Part shown: positions 32,790-41,071 of the stretch, in pieces
Layout: each line of letters opens with the position of its first letter
Position numbering within the stretch: the first letter of the stretch is position 1
NCBI GenBank assembly: GCA_963781035.1
Contig: CAWAEN010000002.1
Coordinates: 1 to 64,000 of the forward strand
Reading direction: 5' to 3'
Source of the DNA: SZUA-35 sp963781035
GTDB taxonomy: Bacteria; Actinomycetota; Acidimicrobiia; Acidimicrobiales; SZUA-35
Length of the DNA: 64,000 nt
The notes under the pieces: model-generated
What the model was told of the DNA's origin: nothing
Seen by the model: the letters and a program-made list of their open reading frames with translations, nothing else
The model's database searches: none
Program-made: the position numbers and the translations under genes

Positions 32790-34491
32790 GGCTGCATTCT
32801 CTCGATCGTGATGGTGCGGATCAGCCCATCGAGCCGCGGCTCTGATGCGGTCCATCCGTCCGGGATCGCCGGCACGTCGTTGTCGAAGATGTCGAGGTGG
32901 ACCACTCGGTCGATCCCGGCCGCCGCCGCCGAATCCAGGACGTCCGGCGAGTGGACCATCATCGGGCATCGATTGAAGCGGCACGAGCACGGCCGTTTCC
33001 GGCGCATATCGACCAAGACGGCGGTCGGTCGATATCAGCATCTCGTCGGTACCGACATACCCGGCCAGAGCGCCATCGACACCTCGGCCTCCACCAACCA
33101 GCGACCTGTCGTGCGAGGCCTCGAGTGTGCGGACACCAGCGATCGAGATCACGAGACTCAACACCACGGCTGCCGTCATCACGACCTTCTGGCCGCGGTC
33201 GACTCGGCCGGCGAACACTGCGTCGGCAACCAACGGAACGGCGAGCGCCGAGCACCACGACACCGAGCCGGCCGCCCCAACCGAGACCCCCGCCGTCGGG
33301 CGGGATCGACAAGACCAGCAGCAGCCACGTCACACCCAAGGTGGAGAGCGCAAGCCGATGACCTCGGGCGGAGCCGACGAGGATCATCGCCGGGATGACA
33401 GCCGGCCACGCAGCCGAGGAGACCCGGGTAGGCATCGCCGAGGAGGGCGCCGAACACCCCGCACCGAGCGCCAGCGAGCTGACCACGATGATCATCCCGA
33501 TGTCACCGCCGCGGCGGACGACGAACGGCCGCAGCGATCAAGAGGACGACGGCCAGCAGACGAGCAACGTGTTGGGGCGACTGACCACCGACGTCCAGGA
33601 ACAAGGCAATCGCTGCCTGGAGTCGCTCGTCACCATGCCGTCCCGAGGCGGCAGTGACTCCGGTCGGCGCCAACGACACCGACCCAGTCGCCCAGCGGAA
33701 GAACACACGGTCGAGCGCGAATGCGACGAGGCCGGCACCACCGGATCGTTGACATCCATCGGATGCGATCCGAGCCCGGAGGACGGGTGAATCAGGATCG
33801 AGGTGACGAGCGCAAGCGTTGCCAGCAGTGCCTCTGTGCGAAGCAGAATCGAGATCGCAGATGCCGACGACGACTCCCGGCCGCTCGAAGGCCGACCAGC
33901 GTGTGGCGGTCTGGATCAATCCGAAAGCAGAGACGAACGCTGCCGCCGCCGGAAGATGCGCCCACCCGATCTGCGAGTGGACGAGGAACGGGACTGGTCG
34001 AGGCAGTGAGCCAGAAGACGATTCTGGCATCGACGTGAACGAGCCCGTTCGACGGCCGCCGCTCGGCGGCGAGACCACCGGCGAGAGCGAGAACGACCAG
34101 CGACGACGATCGACAGCGACCTTGCGGCACCGCTGTGTCGGCACGACCGTGTCGACGGCGGCGATGGCCGCCGGGTAGGCGGCATGCCGGGCGTAGGGGT
34201 ACCAGACCTCACCCTGGACCTGCGACAGAGCAAGCGGGGCGATAGGCCACGTCGACCCCGGCCGGGCCCGGACGAGGGGAATCGCCCAGCGACCCGACTC
34301 GGTCAACTGATCGGCTTGAGTCTGATAGGCGTTCTCGTCGATCGTGAACAGGCCGGGACCGAGGACCATGCGAGGCCGATCAGGAGGGCGAGCAGCGCCA
34401 AAGAGTGACCAAGCCATGCCTGGGCCGAGATCGCCGGCGGCGCATCACCGGAGGTGGCGCGCTCGGGTGCCACATGTTCGATCACACGCAT
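32786..34491 (-). CDS. GT-C-like polytopic membrane protein (frame-broken)
   Basis: A membrane protein of about 565 residues in many pieces. The N-terminus has WLGHSLALLALLIGLA, then GLFTIDENAYQTQADQLTES (an acidic first-loop motif resembling the catalytic DE/DD of GT-C enzymes) and GEVWYPYARHAAYPAAIAAV. Further helices include SSLVVLALAGGLAAE, LGVTWLLLVLSIPPDGGGLG and VVMTAAVVLSLVISIAGVRT. The C-terminus (DSAAAAGIDRVVHLDIFDND then GLIRTITIERMQP) is soluble. About seven frame breaks are needed. It overlaps the next gene by ATGA and sits between uvrB and uvrA, so it may be transcribed with repair genes. Substrate unknown. Confidence 0.5.
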
Positions 34492-34530
34492 CCCCACCCA
34501 TCGGCGGCAACGGTGAAGTCCTGAGCGGGG

Positions 34531-36587
34531 TCAGACCATCTCGCGCAGCTCGCGCCGGAGCTCGCGGATCTCGTCGCGGATCCGTGCTGCATACTCGAAC
34601 CGAAGATCGACTGACGCTTCCTTCATCTCCTCCTCGAGCGTGAGGATCAGGCGCCGCAACTCGTCCTCGGGGAGATCTGCCAACTCCTTCAAACGCTTGG
34701 CCTCGTCCGGGCGCTTCTTGCGCTTGTCGCTTCCGGGAACGGGGGCGGTCTGCTCCCCCGCCGGCCTCATCATCGCCAGGATGTCGGTGACCGCCTTGCG
34801 AATCGTGGTGGGATCGATGCCGTGCTCGAGGTTGTAGGCCATCTGCAGCCCGCGGCGTCGATTGGTTTCCGACAACGCTCGCTGTCATCGAATCGGTGAT
34901 CTTGTCTGCGTACATGATGACTCGGCCGTCGACGTTACGAGCCGGCACGTCCGATGGTCTGGATCAACGACGTCTCCGAGCGAAGGAAACCTTCCTTGTC
35001 TGCGTCGAGGATGCACACCAACTGGACTTCAGGAAGGTCGAGACCTTCACGCAAGAGGTTGATTCCGACCAGGACATCGAACTCGCCGAGCCGCAACCCA
35101 CGAAGCAGTTCGATTCGATGGATGGTGTCGATCTCGGAGTGCAGGTAGCGGACCCGCAGACCTTGCTCGAGCAGGTAGTCGGTGAGGTCCTCGGACATCT
35201 TCTTCGTGAGTGTGGTGACGAGCACCCGACCCTCGTTCTCGATCACCGCTGCGATCTCGTTGAGGATGTCGTCGATCTGCCCCTTGGTCGGCCGTACCGA
35301 CACCTCGGGATCGAGGAGGCCCGTGGGGCGCACGATCTGCTCCACCAATTGCTCCGAGTGCTCCAGCTCGTACGGCCCGGGCGTGGCGGAAAGGAAGATC
35401 GTCTGGCCGCGTCGTTCGAGCCATTCCTCGAATCGAATCGGCCGGTTGTCGGCAGCCGACGGAAGCCGGAACCCATGCTCGATCAAGGTCTCTTTCCGAC
35501 TGCGGTCGCCGGCGTATTGACCATGAAGCTGGGGAACAGCCACGTGCGACTCGTCGATGATCGTGAGGTAGTCGTCGGGGAAGAAGTCGAGCAGCGTGTA
35601 CGGCGCTTCACCGGGAGCCCGACCATCGATGTGACGGCTGTAGTTCTCGATGCCGTTGCAGAACCCCATCTCCTGCATCATCTCGAGGTCGTACTGGGTG
35701 CGCATTCGCAGGCGCTGCGCCTCGAGCAGCTTGCCGTCCTTCTCGAACTCGGCCAGCCGCTCCTGCAATTCGGCCTCGATGCCGCCGATCGCCCGCTGCA
35801 TCCGTTCGTCTGATGCGGTGTAGTGCGTCGCCGGGAACACGACCAGTTCGGTCAGTTCGGCGATGCGTTCACCGGTGAGGGGATCCACGGTGGTGATCGA
35901 CTCGACCTCGTCGCCGAAGAGCTCGATGCGAACGACGAACTCCTCGTATGCGGGCTGCAGCTCGATCGTGTCGCCTCGAACACGGAACTTCCCGCGACCG
36001 AGCGTCATGTCGTTGCGTTCGTAGTGCATCGCGACCAGATCGGACAGGATCGACCGCTGATCGTGCTCCTCGCCGAGCCGGACCACCAGGAGCTTCGCGA
36101 GGTACTCCGCCGGCGACCCCAGGCCGTAGATGCACGAGACCGACGCCACGACGATCGTGTCCCGACGAGTGAGCAGCGCCGAGGTGGCCGCATGGCGGAG
36201 CCGATCGATGTCGTCGTTGACCGAGGAGTCCTTCTCGATGTAGGTGTCCGAGCTCGGGATGTAGGCCTCGGGTTGGTAGTAGTCGTAGTAGCTGACGAAG
36301 TACTCGACCCGATTGTCCGGGAAGAACTCGCGGAACTCGTTGGCCAACTGGGCCGCCAGCGACTTGTTCGGAGCGATGACGAGCGTCGGACGCTGCGTCT
36401 GCTCGATCGTCCAGGCGATCGTGGCCGACTTGCCGGAGCCCGTGATGCCGAGCAGCGTCTGTTCCTTGTCGCCTCGCTCCACGCCCTCGACCAGCTGAGC
36501 GATCGCGGTGGGTTGGTCGCCGGCGGGCTCGTAGTCGGTGACGATGCGGAAGGGGGTTCCCGCGGACGGCTCAGGACGATCGGACAT
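34531..36587 (-). CDS. uvrB: excinuclease ABC subunit B (frame-broken at the end)
   Basis: DNA helicase-like core of nucleotide excision repair. The start reads MSDRPEPSAGTPFRIVTDYE, with EPAGDQPTAIAQLVEGVERG and Walker A LLGITGSGKSATIAW. The beta-hairpin that clamps DNA is in YFVSYYDYYQPEAYIPSSDT; helicase motifs follow (DYLTIIDESHVAVPQL, RGQTIFLSATPGPYELEHS, LVTTLTKKMSEDLTDYL, DVLVGINLLREGLDLPEVQL, ETSLIQTIGRA). Frame breaks lie near 34945 and 34870, splitting off RNVDGRVIMYADKITDSM and the final UVR motif ELRRLILTLEEEMKEASVDL, the UvrC-binding part. The ATG at 36587 is used since upstream in-frame codons lack family similarity. Confidence 0.95.
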
Positions 36588-36693
36588 CCTGTCGAGGCTA
36601 GCGACGACCCTGTGACACCGTGATCGAAGGACGCCTGCGGCGTTCCCAGTTGCCGCTCCGCTCCCAACATCGAGGCCGGCGAAAACGCCGAAA

Positions 36694-36717
36694 GGGGAGG
36701 CGCCGAAGCGCCTCCCC
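36694..36717 (-). terminator. rho-independent terminator after flp copy 1
   Basis: On the minus strand: a 10-bp stem GGGGAGGCGC/GCGCCTCCCC closed by a TTCG tetraloop and followed by TTT. It lies 34 bases after the pilin stop and recurs behind the other two pilin genes. Confidence 0.8.
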
Positions 36718-36750
36718 TGCGAAACCAAGCGTCCGAACGGACGCTCAGAA

Positions 36751-36933
36751 TTAGTTGATGGCCGAGCTCACTTCGCTGAACTTCGACTCGGCGGACTCGC
36801 CGAGCAGGGTGACTGCAGCGATGCAGACAACAGCGATGAGGGCGACGAGCAGGGCGTACTCGACGAGGCTGGCGCCACGCTCGGTCTTGGCCTGAGCCGT
36901 CATCCAAGCGGAGAGGAATTCGAAGTGCAGCAT
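36751..36933 (-). CDS. flp: Flp/Fap-type pilin, copy 1
   Basis: A 60-residue type IVb (Flp) prepilin. The leader MLHFEFLSAWMTAQAKTERG ends in Gly, and cleavage before ASLVEYALLVALIAVV leaves Glu at +5 of the mature protein, followed by Tyr, as in Flp pilins. The hydrophobic helix runs to LLGESAESKFSEVSSAIN. It is one of three near-identical genes, the last of the array in transcription order, and its 3' flank shares text with copy 3. The Tad secretion genes that would assemble it are found 6 kb away at 42.6-49.2 kb. No prepilin peptidase gene lies in the window. Confidence 0.92.
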   Translation of the reverse strand: MLHFEFLSAWMTAQAKTERGASLVEYALLVALIAVVCIAAVTLLGESAESKFSEVSSAIN

Positions 36934-36936
36934 GAT

Positions 36937-36951
36937 GAAACTCCAAGTTTC
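36937..36951 (-). promoter_or_regulatory. hairpin around the flp copy 1 ribosome binding site
   Basis: On the minus strand GAAACT-TGG-AGTTTC is a perfect 6-bp hairpin. The likely ribosome-binding GGAG lies across its loop and 3' arm, seven bases before the ATG. The same hairpin precedes all three pilin genes. Confidence 0.45.
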
Positions 36952-37078
36952 GTTGATTGTTCGGACCCAGTGTTGGGCTTGACCCTCAGACCTACGGCAG
37001 AACCGACACCCGACTGAATGGGTCGAACGAACTCACGTCCACAGGCACACGAGCCCAGCAACAACGGCACAACGCAAA

Positions 37079-37102
37079 GGGGAGGCGCCGAAGCGCCTCC
37101 CC
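37079..37102 (-). terminator. rho-independent terminator after flp copy 2
   Basis: Same 10-bp stem and TTCG loop as behind copy 1, followed by TTT on the minus strand. It implies that each pilin message ends separately or is partly read through. Confidence 0.8.
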
Positions 37103-37143
37103 TGTCGACACCAAGCTTGGCGATCATCTCGATCGCAGGTGGA

Positions 37144-37326
37144 TCAGCCGATGGCCGAACTGACTTCGCTGAACTTCGACTCGGCGGACTCGCCGAGCAG
37201 GGTGACTGCAGCGATGCAGACAACAGCGATGAGGGCGACGAGCAGGGCGTACTCGACGAGGCTGGCGCCACGCTCGGTCTTGGCCTGAGCCGTCATCCAA
37301 GCGGAGAGGAATTCGAAGTGCAGCAT
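37144..37326 (-). CDS. flp: Flp/Fap-type pilin, copy 2
   Basis: Second of three tandem pilin genes. The 60-residue protein is identical to copies 1 and 3 except that it ends SSAIG rather than SSAIN. The DNA is likewise near-identical over most of the coding region but differs at the last codons (GGCC-GAACTG against GGCC-GAGCTC) and in the 3' flank, which has its own sequence up to the terminator. Leader, cleavage site, Glu+5 and helix are as in copy 1. The repeat period between copies 1 and 2 is 393 bases. Recent duplication or gene conversion would explain the similarity. Confidence 0.92.
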   Translation of the reverse strand: MLHFEFLSAWMTAQAKTERGASLVEYALLVALIAVVCIAAVTLLGESAESKFSEVSSAIG

Positions 37327-37329
37327 GAT

Positions 37330-37344
37330 GAAACTCCAAGTTTC
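37330..37344 (-). promoter_or_regulatory. hairpin around the flp copy 2 ribosome binding site
   Basis: Identical 6-bp hairpin with the GGAG in loop and 3' arm, at the same distance from the ATG as in copies 1 and 3. Beyond it the sequence CAATCAACG and GGGTCCGAA upstream is shared too. Confidence 0.45.
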
Positions 37345-37486
37345 GTTGATTGTTCGGACCCAGGGTTGGGCTAGACCACGAGACGTCAACGGCGCACCGG
37401 CCCCGGAGCTGAATGATCCGAACGAACCAAGATCGGCTGTCCGGTGCCCGCTCGATCGGCGCTGCTCAAGAACAGCACAACGCAAA

Positions 37487-37508
37487 GGGAGGCGCCGAAG
37501 CGCCTCCC
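37487..37508 (-). terminator. rho-independent terminator after flp copy 3
   Basis: Same hairpin as behind copies 1 and 2 but one G shorter (9-bp stem), with TTCG loop and a TTT run on the minus strand. Confidence 0.78.
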
Positions 37509-37542
37509 CTGCGAAACCAAGCGTCCGAACGGACGCTCAGAA

Positions 37543-37725
37543 TTAGTTGATGGCCGAGCTCACTTCGCTGAACTTCGACTCGGCGGACTCGCCGAGCAGG
37601 GTGACTGCAGCGATGCAGACAACAGCGATGAGGGCGACGAGCAGGGCGTACTCGACGAGGCTGGCGCCACGCTCGGTCTTGGCCTGAGCCGTCATCCAAG
37701 CGGAGAGGAATTCGAAGTGCAGCAT
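37543..37725 (-). CDS. flp: Flp/Fap-type pilin, copy 3
   Basis: First pilin gene in transcription order. Its protein is identical to copy 1 (60 residues, ending SSAIN), and the 60 or so bases after the stop, including GTCCGAACGGAC, are also the same as behind copy 1 while copy 2 between them differs. That pattern fits sequence exchange between the outer copies. Leader and mature helix are as described for copy 1. It starts 138 bases downstream of the response-regulator stop on the same strand. Confidence 0.92.
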   Translation of the reverse strand: MLHFEFLSAWMTAQAKTERGASLVEYALLVALIAVVCIAAVTLLGESAESKFSEVSSAIN

Positions 37726-37728
37726 GAT

Positions 37729-37743
37729 GAAACTCCAAGTTTC
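37729..37743 (-). promoter_or_regulatory. hairpin around the flp copy 3 ribosome binding site
   Basis: Third copy of the GAAACT-TGG-AGTTTC hairpin, placed just as in the other two genes. The flanking base differs at one position (TTAATTG for TTGATTG on the plus strand). Confidence 0.45.
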
Positions 37744-37862
37744 GTTAATTGTTCGGACCCGCAAACCGGGCTTGGTTTCCTCAACGGCACGAGGCCGTCT
37801 GTTCTCAATGGGCCAAACGGCCCTTCGACCCACACGGGCCGCATTTCCGACCCGCACGGGGC

Positions 37863-38571
37863 TCAGTTCAGAGTGACGATTCCCATTCGAACGGCCTGGA
37901 GCACCGCTTGGGTTCGGTCACGAGCATCGAGCTTCTGATAGATCGAAGCGAGATGGTTCTTCACCGTCTTCTGGCTGATGTAGAGGCGTTCCGCCACTTC
38001 CGGCGTCGAGCAGCCGTCTGCGATGTGCTGCAGCACCTCTTCTTCACGCTTGGTGATGATGCGGGTCTGCTCGGCCTGATCTTCCTGGCGGCGAACCTCG
38101 GCCAGCATCGAGGCTGCCAGTCGGGGTGACAGATGCTGTCTCCCCGCCGGCAACCGTCTCGATGGCCGAAGCGATCTCGTCGGTCGAGCAGTCCTTGACC
38201 AGATACCCGTTGGCCCCGGCCCGGATGGCGTCTGCCAACACGTCCTGGTCGGCGTGCATCGTCAGCATGACGATACGAACGTCCGACTGTCGCTCGCGGA
38301 TCTGACGGGTCGCCTCGACACCGTCGATCTCGGGCATCGAGACGTCCATGAGAATCACGTCTGGTCGCAGCGAGGCGGCGAGCTCGACTGCCTCTGCACC
38401 GTCGCGGGCCTCACCGATGACGTCGAATCCACGTTCGATCATCGATCGACGAAGGCCCTCCCTGAGCATCTTGTGGTCGTCGGCGAGCAGCAAGCGAATC
38501 GGAGCGGGATCGCTCCGTTTCGCCGGGCTCGTCGTCAAACGTGGTTGGGTCAGTCCTGTTCGAGGCTGCAC
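37863..38571 (-). CDS. NarL/LuxR-family response regulator (frame-broken)
   Basis: Cytoplasmic transcription factor of a two-component system. The receiver domain starts PIRLLLADDHKMLREGLRRS, with the phosphorylated Asp in LRPDVILMDVSMPEIDGVEA and the Lys in GYLVKDCSTDEIAS. After a break near 38135 comes the LuxR-type helix-turn-helix, TKREEEVLQHIADGCSTPEV and AERLYISQKTVKNHLASIYQ, ending in VRMGIVTLN. The GTG at 38571 overlaps the end of the sensor-kinase gene by 22 bases, so the two are co-expressed. It is the gene immediately upstream of the pilin array, which makes pilin control a reasonable guess. Confidence 0.9.
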
Positions 38572-40391
38572 CGGACTTTTGTCCCTTCTCCAGGCGATGA
38601 GGTCAGATCAAAGGAAGCGCCGATACTCGACGCTCGCTCTCGCATGCCGAGCACCCCGAAGGAATCGGGCCGCCCGGCCGAGGCCGAGAATCCTTTTCCG
38701 TTGTCGGTGATTTCGAGCATTGCGTGTGTCCCATCGCAGCTCCACGAGACCGTTGCCCGCGAAGCGTGTGCATGCCGTTCGACATTCACGAGCGCTTCTT
38801 GAGCAATTCGCCACATTTCTCGCTCCTGCAATATGGGCAATCGGGACCCCTTGTCGCAGTCCAGATCGATCTCCAGGGCGGCACGCTCGGACAAGCGAGC
38901 AGCGAATTCGGAGACGACGGAGGCGAAATCGCGGGTCTCGTCGACGTCGGTACGGAGGTCGTAGAGGGTGTCGCGCACCTCGGACACGACGTTCCGCAAA
39001 TCAGATCGCAACTGTCGGAGATCGTCGCCCACGTCTTCGGCGCCTTCGTGACGCCGCACGACCCGGTCGAGCTCGAAACCGAGATATGCCAACGACTGAC
39101 CGATCCGGTCGTGCAGGTCGCGGGCAATACGTGTGCGCTCTTCGTCAGCCCCAACCGTGCGAAGTCGAGCGAACCATCTGGCGTTGTCGATCGCGAGCGC
39201 GACCGGATCCACGAAGCTGGCGAGCACCTCACGATCACGTTCATCGAACCGGCCCGCCTCGCGATGCTCGATCGCGACGAGCCCCACCAGACTGCCGCGG
39301 GCCATCAGCGGCGCATAGAGGGCTGACTTCGACGACGGTCGGAGGAACTGTCCGGCCGACTCGAAGTTCTCGTCGCGTCCCGTGTCAACGAGGACGACCT
39401 GGGTGAGCAGGACAGCCGAGCGGACGGCGGGAGGAAGATCGCTCAAGGCCACGTCGTGGGGAACCGGAAGTCCCGCCCGTTTGGCCACCGTCCAGCTGCC
39501 ATCGGATTCCTCGACGGTGAAGATGACGGCTCCGTCGTTGAAGAACAGGTTCCGCAACCGCACGATCGTCGACTCGAGCACCTCCTCGAGATCGAGTGAC
39601 GCCGGCAGGGTCTGTGCCACACGGTGCAGGTTGAAGAGCAGGGCATTGGCGTCGGCGAGTTGCGTCAACCGGTCGAGGGCGATCGTGGTCTGGCGATTGG
39701 CTTCTCCGGAGATTCGCCTGCCGTAGCCGGCAACGACGCCGACGAGGAGGAGCACGACGGTCCACTGGGCCGAGAGCCCCCATGCCTCGGGAGTCCAACC
39801 CGCGGCGTCGAGCGTCGGAATCGACACCGCGACTGCCGATGCCACACCGATGCGAACGCCAAAGCCGAAACCTCGAGCGAATCCACCGATGATGATGGCG
39901 GTGACCAGGGAGAACACCAGAGGTGATGCCCAGTAGCCGGTTGCCGCAAGGACGAGGACGTGCAGACCGACCTCGAAGAGAAGCGGGATCAGTCCGCGTG
40001 CCGTCGCCACGTAGCGAAGGGGCGCAAGTGTGCGGAAGGCGGTGTTGCAGATGACGACTGCCACCCACGGAACAACGGAGAGGTCTGCGCTGGCAAACGC
40101 GCCGAGGGCGAGCGTGAGCGACACCATCGTGGTCGCCCATCGCACCGCCAGGATCGCCGGAGCGTACGGCGTGAGGAGATCGTCGTCCCGAGACGGCCGA
40201 CTCCACTGATCGAGCGACGATGACGTGGACGCGCCTCGACCGATTGCCGGCGCGGCGGCGACGGCGGGAGATTGGCGGCGAGGGGCGGTGTTGGTCGGCA
40301 CGAGATTCAGGTGATCGGCGGCGACGGCAGTGCTGCCGTCTCCCCTACGACCATCGGTCGATCGGCCGCTGGATTGAGCCGTACGGCCCAA
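38550..40391 (-). CDS. sensor histidine kinase (HisKA_3, with GAF domain)
   Basis: An intact protein of 613 residues. After a low-complexity N-terminus come five or six membrane helices (about 72-225), a GAF domain (about 255-405, ending MARGSLVGLVAIEHREAGRF), and the HisKA_3 dimerisation helix with the phospho-accepting His427 in RTRIARDLHDRIGQSLAYLG. The ATPase domain shows EALVNVERHAHASRATVS, LEITDNGKGF and FGVLGMRERA. It is the partner of the NarL-type regulator whose gene overlaps its end. The first possible start is TTG at 40391; GTG at 40301 is equally likely, since the former leaves only 17 bases to the divergent coaE. The signal is unknown. Confidence 0.9.
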   Translation of the reverse strand: MGRTAQSSGRSTDGRRGDGSTAVAADHLNLVPTNTAPRRQSPAVAAAPAIGRGASTSSSLDQWSRPSRDDDLLTPYAPAILAVRWATTMVSLTLALGAFASADLSVVPWVAVVICNTAFRTLAPLRYVATARGLIPLLFEVGLHVLVLAATGYWASPLVFSLVTAIIIGGFARGFGFGVRIGVASAVAVSIPTLDAAGWTPEAWGLSAQWTVVLLLVGVVAGYGRRISGEANRQTTIALDRLTQLADANALLFNLHRVAQTLPASLDLEEVLESTIVRLRNLFFNDGAVIFTVEESDGSWTVAKRAGLPVPHDVALSDLPPAVRSAVLLTQVVLVDTGRDENFESAGQFLRPSSKSALYAPLMARGSLVGLVAIEHREAGRFDERDREVLASFVDPVALAIDNARWFARLRTVGADEERTRIARDLHDRIGQSLAYLGFELDRVVRRHEGAEDVGDDLRQLRSDLRNVVSEVRDTLYDLRTDVDETRDFASVVSEFAARLSERAALEIDLDCDKGSRLPILQEREMWRIAQEALVNVERHAHASRATVSWSCDGTHAMLEITDNGKGFSASAGRPDSFGVLGMRERASSIGASFDLTSSPGEGTKVRCSLEQD

Positions 40392-40408
40392 GTGGCTACC
40401 TTCGCCGG

Positions 40409-41056
40409 ATGCGACTCATCGGCCTCACGGGCGGTATCGGTTCAGGAAAGTCATCGGTGTCCGGCCGTCTCGCCCAACGAGGCGCCGCGCTCATCGACGC
40501 CGATGCGATCGTGCGAGAGCTCCAGCGACCCGGCGAGGCCGTGTTCGAAGCCATGGTCGGGCGTTGGGGCGACGGCATCGTCGCTCAGGACGGCACACTC
40601 GATCGAGCGGCAGTCGCCGGCATCGTGTTCAGCGACAAGGACGAGCTCGAGGCCATCGAGAAGATCGTCCACCCCGTTCTGCGCAAGGAGATGGACAACC
40701 GCATCGAGGCACTCGCATCCACTGAACAGACCGTGATCCTCGACATCCCACTTCTCGCCGAGAGCCGCTCCAAGGACGGAGCGCTCGACGCCAGAGGTAC
40801 GTCGGCGGTCATCGTGGTCGATTGCCCCATCGACGTCGCCGTGTCACGGCTGATCGAGCACCGAGGGTTCGACGAAGCAGACGCCAAGGCCCGCGTCGCG
40901 GCCCAGGCCACGCGAGAGGAACGCCGCGAACTCGCCGACTTCGTCGTCGACAACAGCGGCGACGAAGACGCGCTCGACGCCGAGGTCGACCGGTGCTGGC
41001 ACTGGCTCCAGACGCTCGAACCGACACCATGGCCTCCGCCGAAACACGAGACCTGA
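40409..41056 (+). CDS. coaE: dephospho-CoA kinase
   Basis: Last step of coenzyme A synthesis: phosphorylation of dephospho-CoA at the 3' hydroxyl. The start MRLIGLTGGIGSGKSSVSGR carries the P-loop GGIGSGKS; LIDADAIVRELQRPGEAVFE contains the conserved DAD; HPVLRKEMDNRIE and ILDIPLLAES match the CoA-binding region, and RGFDEADAKARVAAQATREE is the adenine-clamp segment. It is intact at 215 residues, normal length. The start is clear, since the divergent kinase gene begins just before it. In most actinobacteria coaE lies between rpsA and uvrB on one strand; here it is in that interval but on the opposite strand. Confidence 0.95.
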   Translation: MRLIGLTGGIGSGKSSVSGRLAQRGAALIDADAIVRELQRPGEAVFEAMVGRWGDGIVAQDGTLDRAAVAGIVFSDKDELEAIEKIVHPVLRKEMDNRIEALASTEQTVILDIPLLAESRSKDGALDARGTSAVIVVDCPIDVAVSRLIEHRGFDEADAKARVAAQATREERRELADFVVDNSGDEDALDAEVDRCWHWLQTLEPTPWPPPKHET

Positions 41057-41071
41057 ACGACCTCGCCGGTC

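Noticed and set aside
36690..37750. Direct repeats of about 390 bases considered as an insertion element or CRISPR
   Set aside because: Each unit contains a complete pilin gene with terminator; there are no transposase, terminal inverted repeats or short spacer-repeat pattern.
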